From Chloroflexota bacterium (lineage in GTDB: Bacteria; Chloroflexota; Dehalococcoidia; UBA2979), in assembly GCA_009837285.1 (NCBI GenBank), contig VXTU01000069.1, positions 1 to 34,171 of the forward strand: a stretch of DNA of 34,171 nucleotides, read 5' to 3'. The notes beneath the pieces were generated by a model. It saw only the letters and a list, made by a program, of their open reading frames with translations. It did no database searches and was not told the DNA's origin. The translations under genes were made by a program, and so were the position numbers. Below are positions 8,573 to 17,195 of the stretch, one piece after another (within the stretch, counting starts at the first letter, position 1; every line of letters starts with the position of its first letter).

Positions 8573-10048
8573 CTAGTTGTTGTTCGTGAAGAAGTCCGGC
8601 ATCCCCTCGCGGCGCCGCTTCCACTCGAGGATCGTCGCGGCGGCCCGCGCCGCGCGCTCGATCGACGGGAACGACGCCACGCCGTGGTCGTGCACGAAGT
8701 CGCCGGCGTCCTCCAGCCGCGCCTCGCGCAGGATCAGCGCCATCGGCACCTCGTGCTCGCGCGAGATGATCGAGAGCTCCTCGGCCGTCAGCGAGAGCTG
8801 CTCCCCGCGCGCCCGGTCCGAGCGGTCCTGTCCGGGGTACCAGCGCGTCCCGACCGTCGTCAGGATGAGGTCCGTGGAGTGCGCCGCGGCGATCGACTGG
8901 AAGACGCGCCGCGTCAGGCCGGTGTCGCTACCGAAGTCCATCGGGTGGTCGCGCCCGAAGTTGGCGTCGACGGGGTTGCGGATGCTCGTCCCGGCGATCG
9001 GGATGATCTCGCGCAGCTGCTCCTGGGTCGCCTCCGGCAGCCACGGCACCTCGAGGCCCTCCATCGCCATCTGGTCGGTGGAGAGCACCGCGAAGCCGCC
9101 GCCCGCGCCGACGAGCGTGACCTTGTTGCCGTGCAGGTAGCGCATGTCCGTGGTCATCGCGACGGCGAGGTCCAGCAGGTCTTCCAGCGTGCGCACGCGC
9201 ATCGCGCCGGCCTGGCGGCAGACCGCGTCGAAGATCTCGATGGAGCCGGCTAGCGAGCCGGTGTGGGAGTTCGCGGCCCGCGCGCCGTCGTCGGTGATGC
9301 CGCCCTTGAGCACGATGGTCGGCTTCTCGCGCGCCAGCCGCTTGAGGGCGTCCAGGAACGCCCGCCCGTCGCGGGGCCCCTCGATGTATGCGACGACGAG
9401 ATCGGTCTGTGGGTCGTGGAGCGCGTAGTCGAGGAAGTCGTGCGACTTGAGGTCGGCGGCGTTGCCGTAGGAGACGCCCTTGGAGAAGCGCAGCCCGCGC
9501 CGTCCGAGGCCGTCGATGATCCCGCCGGCGTTCGCGCCGGACTGGGAGAGCAGGAACACGTTGCCGGGCTCCATCGGCGAGCGCGGGTTGAAGCCGAGCC
9601 CGACCCCGGGGACGTAGAGCCCCATGCAGTTCGGGCCGATGAGCCGCATGCCCGCCTCGCGCGCACGCGCCACCATGGCGCGCTCCTGCGCGACGAGGTC
9701 CGGGTCGCCCGTCTCGGCGAGACCCGCCGTGAATGAGTGCAGGGACTTCACGCCCTTCTCGATGCACTGCTCGACCAGCGAGGGCAGCCCCTCGGAGGGG
9801 ATCTGCGAGATGACATGGTCGACCGGGTCCGGGCAGTCGAGGACCGTGGGGTAGCACGTCACGCCGCGGACCTCGGTCATCTTTGGGTTCACGGCGTAGA
9901 GGCCGTGGTCGTGGTGGTAGCCCTGCTCCAGCAGCGCGTTGAGGAAGATGCCGCCCATGCGCCCGTCCGGGCCGGGGCGCGTCGAGACGCCGACGACGGC
10001 GACTCCGCGCGGGTTGAAGATCGGGTCCAGAGGGTGGTCTACGGCCAC
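8573..10048 (-). CDS. Acyl-CoA synthetase (ADP-forming), alpha-subunit-like CoA-binding protein
   Basis: 491 residues, related to the alpha part of ADP-forming acetyl/acyl-CoA synthetases and succinyl-CoA synthetase. A CoA-binding Rossmann domain opens with NPRGVAVVGVS (12-22). GPNCMG (138-143) and SQSGA (168-172) follow. NSHTGSLAG carries His262, the position of the phosphohistidine. No ATP-grasp (beta) domain is present, so the partner must be encoded elsewhere or the protein has another role. The start is uncertain. GTG at 10048 has no ribosome site, while a perfect AGGAGG (10077-10082) sits seven bases before an in-frame ATC at 10069, which would add ITTAHEP. A TAGAAT -10 lies at 10111-10116. 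Confidence 0.85.
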   Translation of the reverse strand: MAVDHPLDPIFNPRGVAVVGVSTRPGPDGRMGGIFLNALLEQGYHHDHGLYAVNPKMTEVRGVTCYPTVLDCPDPVDHVISQIPSEGLPSLVEQCIEKGVKSLHSFTAGLAETGDPDLVAQERAMVARAREAGMRLIGPNCMGLYVPGVGLGFNPRSPMEPGNVFLLSQSGANAGGIIDGLGRRGLRFSKGVSYGNAADLKSHDFLDYALHDPQTDLVVAYIEGPRDGRAFLDALKRLAREKPTIVLKGGITDDGARAANSHTGSLAGSIEIFDAVCRQAGAMRVRTLEDLLDLAVAMTTDMRYLHGNKVTLVGAGGGFAVLSTDQMAMEGLEVPWLPEATQEQLREIIPIAGTSIRNPVDANFGRDHPMDFGSDTGLTRRVFQSIAAAHSTDLILTTVGTRWYPGQDRSDRARGEQLSLTAEELSIISREHEVPMALILREARLEDAGDFVHDHGVASFPSIERAARAAATILEWKRRREGMPDFFTNNN

Positions 10049-10076
10049 CGGTTCATGTGCGGTCGTGATACGGCGG

Positions 10077-10082
10077 CCTCCT
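10077..10082 (-). promoter_or_regulatory. Perfect AGGAGG ribosome site without a standard start codon
   Basis: AGGAGG stands in the leader of the acyl-CoA synthetase gene. Seven bases later comes the in-frame ATC ACG ACC GCA. The nearest standard in-frame codon (GTG, 10048) is 28 bases away. The nearby ATG (10054-10056) is out of frame and gives only five codons. Confidence 0.55.
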
Positions 10083-10110
10083 GTTAGGCGGCGAAGCGGA
10101 TGCGCGGGCT

Positions 10111-10116
10111 ATTCTA
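10111..10116 (-). promoter_or_regulatory. TAGAAT -10 element of the acyl-CoA synthetase gene
   Basis: TAGAAT on the minus strand lies upstream of the AGGAGG site and is identical to the element before the first acyl-CoA dehydrogenase. No convincing -35 was seen. Confidence 0.4.
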
Positions 10117-10175
10117 GCGTCGCCCCCGCTCCGCGCCAGCGCGCGAGGCACGCGCCCGGTGTGACCGCCGAGGCG

Positions 10176-11036
10176 CTATCCGGACTCCTCGTAGCCCTGG
10201 TCGCGCTCACGCTTGAAGGCGGCCCAGCCCCGCTCTTCACGGACACGCTGCCGGGCGGCCCCGACGGTGTCGTCCGCCTCCATCAGCTCGCGCAACTCCT
10301 CGTTGTCGCGGTAGCGGACCGCGTCGATGAGCCCCATCTGCTCGTACACCAGGTTGATGAGGCGCTTGTTGAGCCGCACCGCGACGGGCGGGAGCGACGC
10401 CAGCTTGCGCGCCATCTCCATCGCCGCGTCGTCGAGTTCGTCGTCGGGGACCACGCGGTTCACGAGGCCCATGCGGAGTGCATCCTCGGCCGGGATGATC
10501 TCTCCCAGCAACATCACTTCCTTGGCCTGCTTCTGCCCGGTGATGAAGGGCGTGATGAGCACGGGTACGCCGAAGCCGTGCCGGATCTGGATCTCGCCCA
10601 GCCGCGCGGTGTCGGACGCGATGGTCATGTCGCACACGCCGGCCAGCTCGCACGCCTGACCCACGGCGTGGCCGCGCACCGCGGCAATCACCGGCTTGTC
10701 GAACGACCAGATCCGCAGCTGCACGTCGAGCGCGTCGGGGGCGGGGTCGTCGTCGGGGTAGAGCGAGGACCACAGGTCGCCACCCGCGGAGAAGGCGCGG
10801 CCGGCGCCGGTGAGGATCACCGCGCGCACGTCCTCGTCGGCCTCGGCCTGGTCGAGCGCGGCGTCGAGGAGGCGGGTGACGTTCTTGTTGATCGCGTTGA
10901 GCACGATCGGGCGGTTGAGCGTGATCTTCGCGACACCGTCGTCGGCCTCGTAGAGCACGTCGTCGGGCGAGGGCGGCGGGATCGCGATCCCGTCGGGGGT
11001 CTTCTTCCAGGTGCTGGTGTCGGGCTCGCTCGTCAT
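10176..11036 (-). CDS. Enoyl-CoA hydratase/isomerase family protein (crotonase fold)
   Basis: 286 residues of the crotonase superfamily. The oxyanion-hole segments are AFSAGGD (81-87) and RGHAVGQACELAG (121-133). Glu130 matches the first catalytic glutamate of enoyl-CoA hydratase. The second one is not obvious: in the aligned LGEIQIRHG the site appears to hold Gln150, although Glu148 is close by. It may therefore be an isomerase, hydrolase or unusual hydratase rather than a standard beta-oxidation enzyme. The ATG at 11036 is preceded by AGGGGAA; the open frame upstream of it overlaps the divergent hydrolase gene and is not used. It has its own orientation-mate upstream of the acyl-CoA synthetase gene, 127 bases away. 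Confidence 0.86.
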   Translation of the reverse strand: MTSEPDTSTWKKTPDGIAIPPPSPDDVLYEADDGVAKITLNRPIVLNAINKNVTRLLDAALDQAEADEDVRAVILTGAGRAFSAGGDLWSSLYPDDDPAPDALDVQLRIWSFDKPVIAAVRGHAVGQACELAGVCDMTIASDTARLGEIQIRHGFGVPVLITPFITGQKQAKEVMLLGEIIPAEDALRMGLVNRVVPDDELDDAAMEMARKLASLPPVAVRLNKRLINLVYEQMGLIDAVRYRDNEELRELMEADDTVGAARQRVREERGWAAFKRERDQGYEESG

Positions 11037-11094
11037 CGTGCTTCCCCTTCGGTGCTCGCGAGACGGTACCACGCCGGGAGGCCCCAAAACGCGG

Positions 11095-11100
11095 TAGGCT
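11095..11100 (+). promoter_or_regulatory. TAGGCT, candidate -10 of the alpha/beta hydrolase
   Basis: TAGGCT is preceded by GG and lies 24 bases before the ATG at 11125, inside the 88-base divergent spacer. It fits the TAnnnT form seen before several genes here. No -35 was recognised. Confidence 0.35.
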
Positions 11101-11124
11101 GCGCGCGCTGCCGGGAGGTCCACC

Positions 11125-11919
11125 ATGCCCATGCTCCCCGTCACCGGAGGCGAGCTGTACTACGAAGACCGAGGCGACGGCGAACGCTCGATCGTGTTCG
11201 CGCACGGCGCGGGCGGGAACCACATGAGCTGGTGGCAGCAGGTCCCGCACTTCTCGCAGCGCTACCGCTGCATCACCATCGACCACCGCGGCTTCGGCCA
11301 GAGCCTCGACCACTCCGGTGAGGGCATACGCGCCTACCCCCGAGACCTCGAGGAGCTGCTCGACCACCTCGGCGTCGCGTCGACGGCGATCATCGCCCAG
11401 TCGATGGGCGGGTTCACGGGCATGACCTTCGCGGGCCGACATGCGGAGCGCGTGTGGGCACTGGTCATGGCGAACACCTTCCTCGGCGTCGGCGACGAGG
11501 ACCTGATGGCGAAGGCGCGCGAGCACTGGGCGAACCTCGCGCAGATCGACCCAGGCGGCCCCGCGTACGAGCAGACCAACATGGTCGGCGACCGCTTCAA
11601 GCGGGAGCACCCCGAACGCCTCTTCCTGTACCAGCAGGTGCGCGCGCTCAATCCCCCGATCGACCTCCCGGAGGGCTACACGGTCGAGGACGGCGCGATC
11701 CCGGCCGCCGACCTCGCGAACCTCGACGTGCCCGTGCTGTTCCTCGCCGGCGACGAGGACGGCACGATCCCGATCGAGCTGACGGCCGCGGCGCAGCAGC
11801 ACGTCGCGGGCTCGCGCATCGAGCGCGTGCCGGAGGCGGGGCACTCGCTGTACTGGGAGATGCCGGAACTCTTCAACGCGCGCGTCGACGCGTTCTTCGA
11901 CGAGGTGCTCGGAACTTAG
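11125..11919 (+). CDS. Alpha/beta hydrolase
   Basis: 264 residues, compact alpha/beta hydrolase of the haloperoxidase/esterase type. HGAGG (27-31) forms the oxyanion turn. AQSMGG gives nucleophile Ser93. The acid is Asp210 or Asp212 in AGDEDGTIP, and His240 lies in EAGHSLYWE, the usual C-terminal position. No signal peptide. GGGAGGT precedes the ATG. The stop codon overlaps the stop of the converging MFS gene, so there is no room for a separate terminator. Divergent from the enoyl-CoA hydratase homologue; it might act on thioesters or esters of the same pathway, but that is inference. Confidence 0.88.
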   Translation: MPMLPVTGGELYYEDRGDGERSIVFAHGAGGNHMSWWQQVPHFSQRYRCITIDHRGFGQSLDHSGEGIRAYPRDLEELLDHLGVASTAIIAQSMGGFTGMTFAGRHAERVWALVMANTFLGVGDEDLMAKAREHWANLAQIDPGGPAYEQTNMVGDRFKREHPERLFLYQQVRALNPPIDLPEGYTVEDGAIPAADLANLDVPVLFLAGDEDGTIPIELTAAAQQHVAGSRIERVPEAGHSLYWEMPELFNARVDAFFDEVLGT

Positions 11920-13247
11920 GCAGCGCTCTCCGCGACAGGGGCCTGCTTCGGCGGCGGCTCGCGCGAGACGAGGATGGCGAGCGCGCCCGTCAGGTATACG
12001 AGGGTGAACGCCACGAACACGCCCTCGTACGACCCGAACGCGTCGACGTAGAGCCCGGCGACGATCGGGCCCACAGCGCCGAGCACGATCGTGAACGGCA
12101 GCCCCAACCCTCGTATCGCCCCAATGTGTACCCGCCCGTAGTACTTCGCGAAGATGAACTCGCTCAGCGGCACCGTCCCGCCGAAGCCGAAGCCCCAACA
12201 GAAGAACGCGACGAACATCAGCGGGAGCGCCCCGGCGGGCGCCGCGACGAGCATCAGCACGACGCCCGTCGCGGAGATGCAGAGCGCGCCAGCGCCGAGG
12301 TAGCGGACGTGGACGCGCTGCAGGAAGAAGCCCCAGACGAACTTCGAGCTCAGGTTCGCACCACCGTTGACCGCGACCGCCAGCGCCGCCTCGCCGCGCG
12401 CGAAGCCGTGGTCGGTCATGAACGGGATGGCGTGCACCAGCACGCCCGTGAGCGCCAGCATGTTGAGGCCGTAGCCGACCATCAGCAGCCATATCGCAGG
12501 CGTCCGGACCGCCTCGCCGCGCGTGTAGGAGTTCACTGCGTCGCGCGCCTGCGCCTCGGCGGCCATCGCATCGACGCCCGCGGCGGCTGCGGGGTCCAGG
12601 CCATCGGGCAGCACCCCGTAGTCCTCCGGCCGCCGCCGCATGATCAGCGCGACGGGCACGATCACCAGGAAGATCGCCACCGCGAGCGCCGCATACGCGT
12701 CGCGCCACCCGACCGCGTCGACGACCCCCGTCATCGTCACCGGCATGATCAGCCCCGCGAACGAGACCCCCGAGGAGCCGAGGGCGATCGCCCATCCGCG
12801 CCGCACCACGAACCACTTCGCGAGCGTGACGTTCGCGACCAGCGGGCCCACGAGCGTGAACCCGATACCGCTCGTGACGACCGAGAGCGCGATGAACTGC
12901 CACAGCTCCTCGACGCGCGACATGGCGAGGAAGGCGCCCAGGTAGAGCAGCGCGCCGATGAGCATGAGCGGCCGCGCCCCGTGGCGGTCGACGAGCGGGC
13001 CGATGATGAATCCCGCCACCCCGCCGAGCAGGAGCGCGGCCGAGCCGCCGAGCGTGAACTCTGCGGCCGTCCAGCCGAGGTCCTCGGTCATCGGCCGCAG
13101 GAACACCCCGGCGATGGTGTTCCCTGCGCCCATCGCGACGAACTGCCCGACGACGGCCCCACCGACGATCCACCAGCCCCAGAACACGCGGCCGCGCCCC
13201 CCGGCGCGTTGCGGGTCTTCTCCGGTGACTGCGTTCGCCTGGCTCAT
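11916..13247 (-). CDS. MFS transporter (monocarboxylate/oxalate-formate antiporter-like)
   Basis: 443 residues with about twelve helices. The N-terminal FWGWWIVGGAVVGQF and the loop motif GPLVDRHGARP (about 84-94) resemble the monocarboxylate/OFA group of MFS carriers, which move small carboxylates. A long cytoplasmic loop of about 35 residues (roughly 210-245) separates the two halves. The ATG at 13247 has no Shine-Dalgarno; TACGAT lies seven bases before it, suggesting a leaderless message, although the S9 peptidase gene ends only 37 bases upstream. Its stop codon shares four bases with the stop of the converging alpha/beta hydrolase. Confidence 0.87.
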   Translation of the reverse strand: MSQANAVTGEDPQRAGGRGRVFWGWWIVGGAVVGQFVAMGAGNTIAGVFLRPMTEDLGWTAAEFTLGGSAALLLGGVAGFIIGPLVDRHGARPLMLIGALLYLGAFLAMSRVEELWQFIALSVVTSGIGFTLVGPLVANVTLAKWFVVRRGWAIALGSSGVSFAGLIMPVTMTGVVDAVGWRDAYAALAVAIFLVIVPVALIMRRRPEDYGVLPDGLDPAAAAGVDAMAAEAQARDAVNSYTRGEAVRTPAIWLLMVGYGLNMLALTGVLVHAIPFMTDHGFARGEAALAVAVNGGANLSSKFVWGFFLQRVHVRYLGAGALCISATGVVLMLVAAPAGALPLMFVAFFCWGFGFGGTVPLSEFIFAKYYGRVHIGAIRGLGLPFTIVLGAVGPIVAGLYVDAFGSYEGVFVAFTLVYLTGALAILVSREPPPKQAPVAESAA

Positions 13248-13254
13248 CCAGGTG

Positions 13255-13260
13255 ATCGTA
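13255..13260 (-). promoter_or_regulatory. TACGAT -10 element, probably leaderless promoter of the MFS gene
   Basis: TACGAT on the minus strand ends seven bases before the ATG at 13247 and no ribosome site lies between. This is the third case of the pattern in the window. Confidence 0.5.
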
Positions 13261-13284
13261 GAGCGAGTTCCCGTAAGGGGCGGT

Positions 13285-15240
13285 TCACGCCCCGAGCCAC
13301 CGCGCGAACCACTCCACCACCCGGTCGTAGTACTCCCGGCGCAGACTCGGGTGGCCGACGCGCAGAAAGAGGTGCGAGCAGTCGGGGTAGCGGATGAACT
13401 CGACGGTCTTGCCCCGGCGCTTCAGCGCGGCGAACAGCTCCTCGGACTGCGAGATCGGGACGCGGATGTCGGCGTCGCCGTGCTGGAGCAGCACCGGCGT
13501 CTCGATCGCGTCGACGTACATGAGTGGGGAGCGCTCCAGGTAGTGCTCGAGGCGGTCCTGGGGCAGCCCGCCCCACTGCTGCTCGCCGAAGCTCGCCGCG
13601 ATGTCCGTCTGGCCGTACATCGACAACAGGTTGGTGACCGGCGCGCCGATGGCGGCCGCGCGGAAGCGCTGGTCGTGGCCGATCAGCCACGACGACATAA
13701 AGCCGCCGTACGAGTAGCCATGCACGCCCAGCCGGTCGGCGTCGACGTACGGCCGCTCGCACACCGCATCGACGGCGGCCATGAGGTCGCGGGCATCCTC
13801 GCCACCCCAGTCTTCGAACACGGCGGAGGTGAACGCCTCGCCGTACGTCGTCGAGCCGCGCGGGTTGGTGTAGAGCACGAGGTTGCCCGCGCAGGCGATG
13901 ACCTGGTGCAGCGGGCTGAAGCCGTTGCCGAAGAAGCCGTTCGGCCCGCCGTGGATCTCGAGCACGAGCGGGTAGCGCCGTGACTCGTCGAAGCCGGGCG
14001 GGAACACCAGCCAGCACTCGATCTCGACACCCTCGCGCTCGATGGTGAAGCGCTCCGTCCGCCCGATCGCGTGTCCCCTGAGGTACTCCCCGGCGCTCGA
14101 CGTGGGCACGGCGCTGGCGCCGCCGTCGAGGTCGAGCGTGGTCACCTCGCCGGGCCGGTCGAGAGTCGAGGCGACGAAGGCGAGGCGGCGGCCGTCGGGC
14201 GATGCCGCGAGCGCGCCGAGGACCTCCTCGGACGCCCGCTCGGCGCGCAGCTCCCCGTCGCGGTCGACGCTGTAGATACCGGACGAGGCCCGCGCGTCGG
14301 CGGCGAAGACGATGCGGTCGCCGTGCCACGCCACGGCCGGGGCGGCGGCGATAGGGAAGAAGCCGGCCTGCGGCTCGACCGCGTCGTCGGTGAGGCGACG
14401 GCAGTCGCCGGTGTCGGCGTCGGCGAGGTAGACGAAGTGCTGCCACGCGTTGTCGTCGGACATCCCGACGAAGGCGATCTCGCTGCCGTCGGGCGACCAC
14501 GCGACGCCGCCCGCCGCACCGCTCTCCCACACCAGCCGCCGCACGCGCCCGCCGCCGGATGGCATCACGCACAGCTCGCCGCCCCAGGGTGAGCGCAGGT
14601 AGCGCCGCTCCGAGCGGTCCGAGACGAACGCGAGGCGCTCCCCATCGGGCGAGACGGCGAGGGAGCGATGGTTGAAGTCGCCGTCGGTGAGCTGCTCGTG
14701 GCTGCCACTGGCCACATCGACGCGGAAGACGTGCGTGCGGGTCTCGCCGCGCCAGCCGATGGTGTCACCCCGGTAGTAGAGCTCGCGAGCCTCGCGCGTC
14801 CGGGGCCGGTCCGGGCCGTCGTCCTCCGCGTCCTGCGCGGGGTCGACGTCGCTCAGGCAGTAGATCGCGCTGCCGTCGGGCGCCCACGCGTAGTCAGTCA
14901 CGCCGCCTGCGATGTCGGTGAGGCACGCTGCCTCGCCGCCGTCGCTCGGCAGCAGCCAGAGCTGCGGTGGGCCCTCCTCCTCCGCACGCCTGCGGAACGC
15001 GAGCTGCGAGCCGTCCGGCGACCAGCGTGGCGCGCCGTCGCGCGGCCCGGCGGTGAGCCGTCGCGCCTCGCCGCCCTCGAACGGCGTCATCTCGATGTGC
15101 GAGCTGCTCTCCAGCGTCTCGGCGTCGACGGCGGTGTAGGCGTACGCGACGGCGCCGTCCGTCGAGCGCACCGAGGGGGCGCCCACGGCGGGCAGACCGA
15201 CGACGAAGTCACTGCCGAAAGGCTGTCGTTGGTCGGCCAT
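13285..15240 (-). CDS. S9 family peptidase (prolyl oligopeptidase-type serine peptidase)
   Basis: 651 residues. The N-terminal two-thirds is a TolB/WD40-like propeller with repeated WSPDGSxxAF-type blades (for example 73-82, 197-205, 248-257). The C-terminal alpha/beta hydrolase domain (about 400-651) holds the catalytic triad: Ser510 in GYSYGG, Asp591 in HGDADIRVP, His623 in DCSHLF. This is the architecture of acylaminoacyl-peptidase/dipeptidyl-peptidase S9C enzymes, which cleave short peptides. No signal peptide was seen. I chose ATG 15240 for its upstream GAGGGGAG; ATG 15273 would add 11 residues without a ribosome site. The frame stays open a further 1.8 kb upstream, antisense to real genes. 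Confidence 0.9.
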   Translation of the reverse strand: MADQRQPFGSDFVVGLPAVGAPSVRSTDGAVAYAYTAVDAETLESSSHIEMTPFEGGEARRLTAGPRDGAPRWSPDGSQLAFRRRAEEEGPPQLWLLPSDGGEAACLTDIAGGVTDYAWAPDGSAIYCLSDVDPAQDAEDDGPDRPRTREARELYYRGDTIGWRGETRTHVFRVDVASGSHEQLTDGDFNHRSLAVSPDGERLAFVSDRSERRYLRSPWGGELCVMPSGGGRVRRLVWESGAAGGVAWSPDGSEIAFVGMSDDNAWQHFVYLADADTGDCRRLTDDAVEPQAGFFPIAAAPAVAWHGDRIVFAADARASSGIYSVDRDGELRAERASEEVLGALAASPDGRRLAFVASTLDRPGEVTTLDLDGGASAVPTSSAGEYLRGHAIGRTERFTIEREGVEIECWLVFPPGFDESRRYPLVLEIHGGPNGFFGNGFSPLHQVIACAGNLVLYTNPRGSTTYGEAFTSAVFEDWGGEDARDLMAAVDAVCERPYVDADRLGVHGYSYGGFMSSWLIGHDQRFRAAAIGAPVTNLLSMYGQTDIAASFGEQQWGGLPQDRLEHYLERSPLMYVDAIETPVLLQHGDADIRVPISQSEELFAALKRRGKTVEFIRYPDCSHLFLRVGHPSLRREYYDRVVEWFARWLGA

Positions 15241-15365
15241 CGGTGCTCGCTCCCCTCGCGCCCGGCGGGTCATGGCACCGCCTCGATCGTGTCGTGCCGA
15301 GGGTATCTTGCATCGAAGGCGCGACGGGATGCGGCATATCGCGCCACCAGCCCATCGATTTCGCC

Positions 15366-15371
15366 TAGACT
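15366..15371 (+). promoter_or_regulatory. TAGACT -10 element of the nitronate monooxygenase operon
   Basis: TAGACT is identical to the elements before acyl-CoA dehydrogenases 2 and 3, and is followed by the same ccgc. It lies 28 bases before the GTG start at 15400. Confidence 0.45.
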
Positions 15372-15376
15372 CCGCC

Positions 15377-15403
15377 ATGACCGAGAGAGGAGACCCCCGG
15401 TGA
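15377..15403 (+). CDS. Possible 8-codon leader ORF coupled to the nitronate monooxygenase gene
   Basis: ATG opens six bases after the TAGACT element and encodes MTERGDPR. Its TGA overlaps the GTG start of the next gene as GTGA. The downstream gene's ribosome site (GAGAGGAG) lies inside it. It could be a translated leader giving coupling, or chance; there is no comparative support. Confidence 0.25.
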   Translation: MTERGDPR

Positions 15404-16500
15404 GTAACCCACTGTTTTCGAGACTCTGCGAGGAGTACGGCTGCGAGATCCCAGTCGTCGCCTTCGCGCACACCAAGGACGTGATCGCGGCCGTCAGCAA
15501 CGCGGGCGGCATCGGCGTGCTCGGCGCCACCAGCCTGACGCCCGACGAGCTGCGCTCCGACATCCGCTGGATCCGCGAGAAGGTCGGCGACAAGCCGTTC
15601 GGCATCGACCTGCTCGTGCCGGCCTCGTTCGTCCAGGGCAACCTCGAGGACCTCGAGGAGATGATCCCCGACGAGCACCGCGCCTTCATCCAGAACATGA
15701 AGGACGAGTACGGCATCCCCGACCCCGACCCGAACGAGAGCCGTCCCAGCAGCCACGACCTGCTCGAACGCTCGCGCGCCTCGCTCGAGGTGTTGTTCGA
15801 GGAGGAGGTGCCGATCTTCGTGTCCGGGCTCGGGAGCCCGGCGTTCATCATCGACCGCGCGCACGCCGCGGGGATGAAGGTGTGGGGTCTGGTCGGCCTG
15901 CCACGGCAGGCGCAGCGCCAGGTCGACGCGGGCGTCGATGTGATCGTCGCGCAGGGCTACGACTCGGGCGGCCACAGCGGCACCGTCGGCACCTTCACGC
16001 TCGTGCCCGAGGTGGTCGAGATGGCGAAGGGCTCGAACTCGCTCGTGCTGGCCGCGGGTGGCATCAACAACGGCAAGCAGCTCGCTGCCACGCTCACGAT
16101 GGGCGCCGTCGGCGTCTGGACGGGCACGATCTGGCTCGCCACGCACGAGTCCGAGACGGAGATGTTCCTCAAGCAGCGCCTCATCGAGGCGCGCGCCGAG
16201 GACCCCATCCAGTCGCGGGCGATGTCGGGCAAACCGGTCCGCCAGCTGCCGTCGCGCTGGTCCGACGCATGGAAGCAGCCGGACGCGCCGGACCCGCTCC
16301 CCATGCCGCTGCAGGGCATGCTTGTCGGGGACGTCCTCGACGGCATCAAGGACGGCAAGATGGAGGAGTGGATGACCACACCGGCCGGTCAGAGCGCCGT
16401 CGGCATCCACGCCATCCGCCCTGCCGCCGACGTCGTCTACGGCCTCGCCGAGGAGGCGCTCGACTGCTTCGAGAGCGTCGGCGCCGCGGTCGAGGCCTAG
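15400..16500 (+). CDS. Nitronate monooxygenase family protein (NPD-like flavoprotein)
   Basis: 366 residues, the usual length for the 2-nitropropane dioxygenase/nitronate monooxygenase family of FMN-binding TIM barrels. Visible motifs are [10 protein letters not shown] (33-42), [15 protein letters not shown] with the GGHSG histidine that acts as base in true nitronate monooxygenases, and [11 protein letters not shown] followed by GAVGVWTGT for phosphate binding. Related members act as trans-enoyl reductases, so nitronate oxidation is only one option. The GTG start at 15400 is preceded by AGAGGAG. The sulfotransferase gene follows after six bases and an alpha/beta hydrolase after that, so this is the first gene of a three-gene operon. 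Confidence 0.87.
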   Translation: MSNPLFSRLCEEYGCEIPVVAFAHTKDVIAAVSNAGGIGVLGATSLTPDELRSDIRWIREKVGDKPFGIDLLVPASFVQGNLEDLEEMIPDEHRAFIQNMKDEYGIPDPDPNESRPSSHDLLERSRASLEVLFEEEVPIFVSGLGSPAFIIDRAHAAGMKVWGLVGLPRQAQRQVDAGVDVIVAQGYDSGGHSGTVGTFTLVPEVVEMAKGSNSLVLAAGGINNGKQLAATLTMGAVGVWTGTIWLATHESETEMFLKQRLIEARAEDPIQSRAMSGKPVRQLPSRWSDAWKQPDAPDPLPMPLQGMLVGDVLDGIKDGKMEEWMTTPAGQSAVGIHAIRPAADVVYGLAEEALDCFESVGAAVEA

Positions 16501-16506
16501 TCGCGC

Positions 16507-17148
16507 ATGGCACTCGACATCGTAGGGGCGGGCCTCGGGCGGACGGGGACGCTCTCGCTGAAGTACGCGTTGGAGCTGCTCGGCTTCGACAAGACGTACC
16601 ACATGCTCGAAGTCGGGAACTATCCCGACCATCGCGACCTGTGGTCGGCGGCCCGCCGCGGCGAGGCCGTCGACTGGGACGCGATGTTCACGGACTTCCG
16701 CGCGGCGGTGGACTGGCCCGCGTGCGACTTCTGGAAGGAGCTCTCCGAACACTACCCGGAGTCGAAGGTGCTGCTGAGCGTGCGTGACCCGGAGCGCTGG
16801 TACGCCAGCATCCGCAACACGATCCACCTCAGCACCGCCTCGGGCCTCAGCGCCGAGGATGACGCCGAGCGCGAGCGCGCCGAGTGGGCCAACTGGTTCA
16901 TCTGGGAGACCAACTTCGACGACCGGATGGACGACAAGGACCACGTCATCGGCGTGTACGAGGCGCGCACGGCGCAGGTGAAGGCGGCGGTCCCGTCCGA
17001 CCGGCTGCTGGTCTACGAGACCGGCAGCGGCTGGGAGCCGCTGTGCGAGTTCCTCGACGTGCCGGTCCCCGACGACCCCTACCCGCACGTGAACACCACC
17101 GAGGAGTTCCGCGAGCGCTTCGGACGGCGGCTGCGAGCGCGCGACTGA
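16507..17148 (+). CDS. Sulfotransferase family protein
   Basis: 213 residues. [16 protein letters not shown] (7-22) is the PAPS 5'-phosphosulfate loop, and [16 protein letters not shown] (91-106) is the 3'-phosphate binding segment with Arg93 and Ser101. The pattern fits the small Sulfotransfer_4 group, whose substrates are mostly unknown; the fold transfers sulfate from PAPS to hydroxyls or amines. Soluble, no signal peptide. It starts six bases after the nitronate monooxygenase stop, so translation is probably linked. No PAPS-synthesis gene lies in the window. Confidence 0.85.
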   Translation: MALDIVGAGLGRTGTLSLKYALELLGFDKTYHMLEVGNYPDHRDLWSAARRGEAVDWDAMFTDFRAAVDWPACDFWKELSEHYPESKVLLSVRDPERWYASIRNTIHLSTASGLSAEDDAERERAEWANWFIWETNFDDRMDDKDHVIGVYEARTAQVKAAVPSDRLLVYETGSGWEPLCEFLDVPVPDDPYPHVNTTEEFRERFGRRLRARD

Positions 17149-17195
17149 GGCCAGCGAGAACGAACGCGGCTACCGCCGCGGGCAGGAGACCGACG

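Noticed and set aside
8573-11036. Complete ADP-forming acetyl-CoA synthetase
   Set aside because: Only the alpha-type domains are present; no ATP-grasp beta domain is found in the window.
10237-13173. Minus-strand open frame of 978 codons
   Set aside because: It is Arg/Gly/Ala-rich and overlaps three well-supported genes in other frames; it is a high-GC shadow.
15241-17088. Upstream extension of the minus-strand S9 peptidase frame to 1267 codons
   Set aside because: The extra 616 codons lie antisense to the nitronate monooxygenase and sulfotransferase genes, are low-complexity and show no family motif. High GC keeps such frames open.
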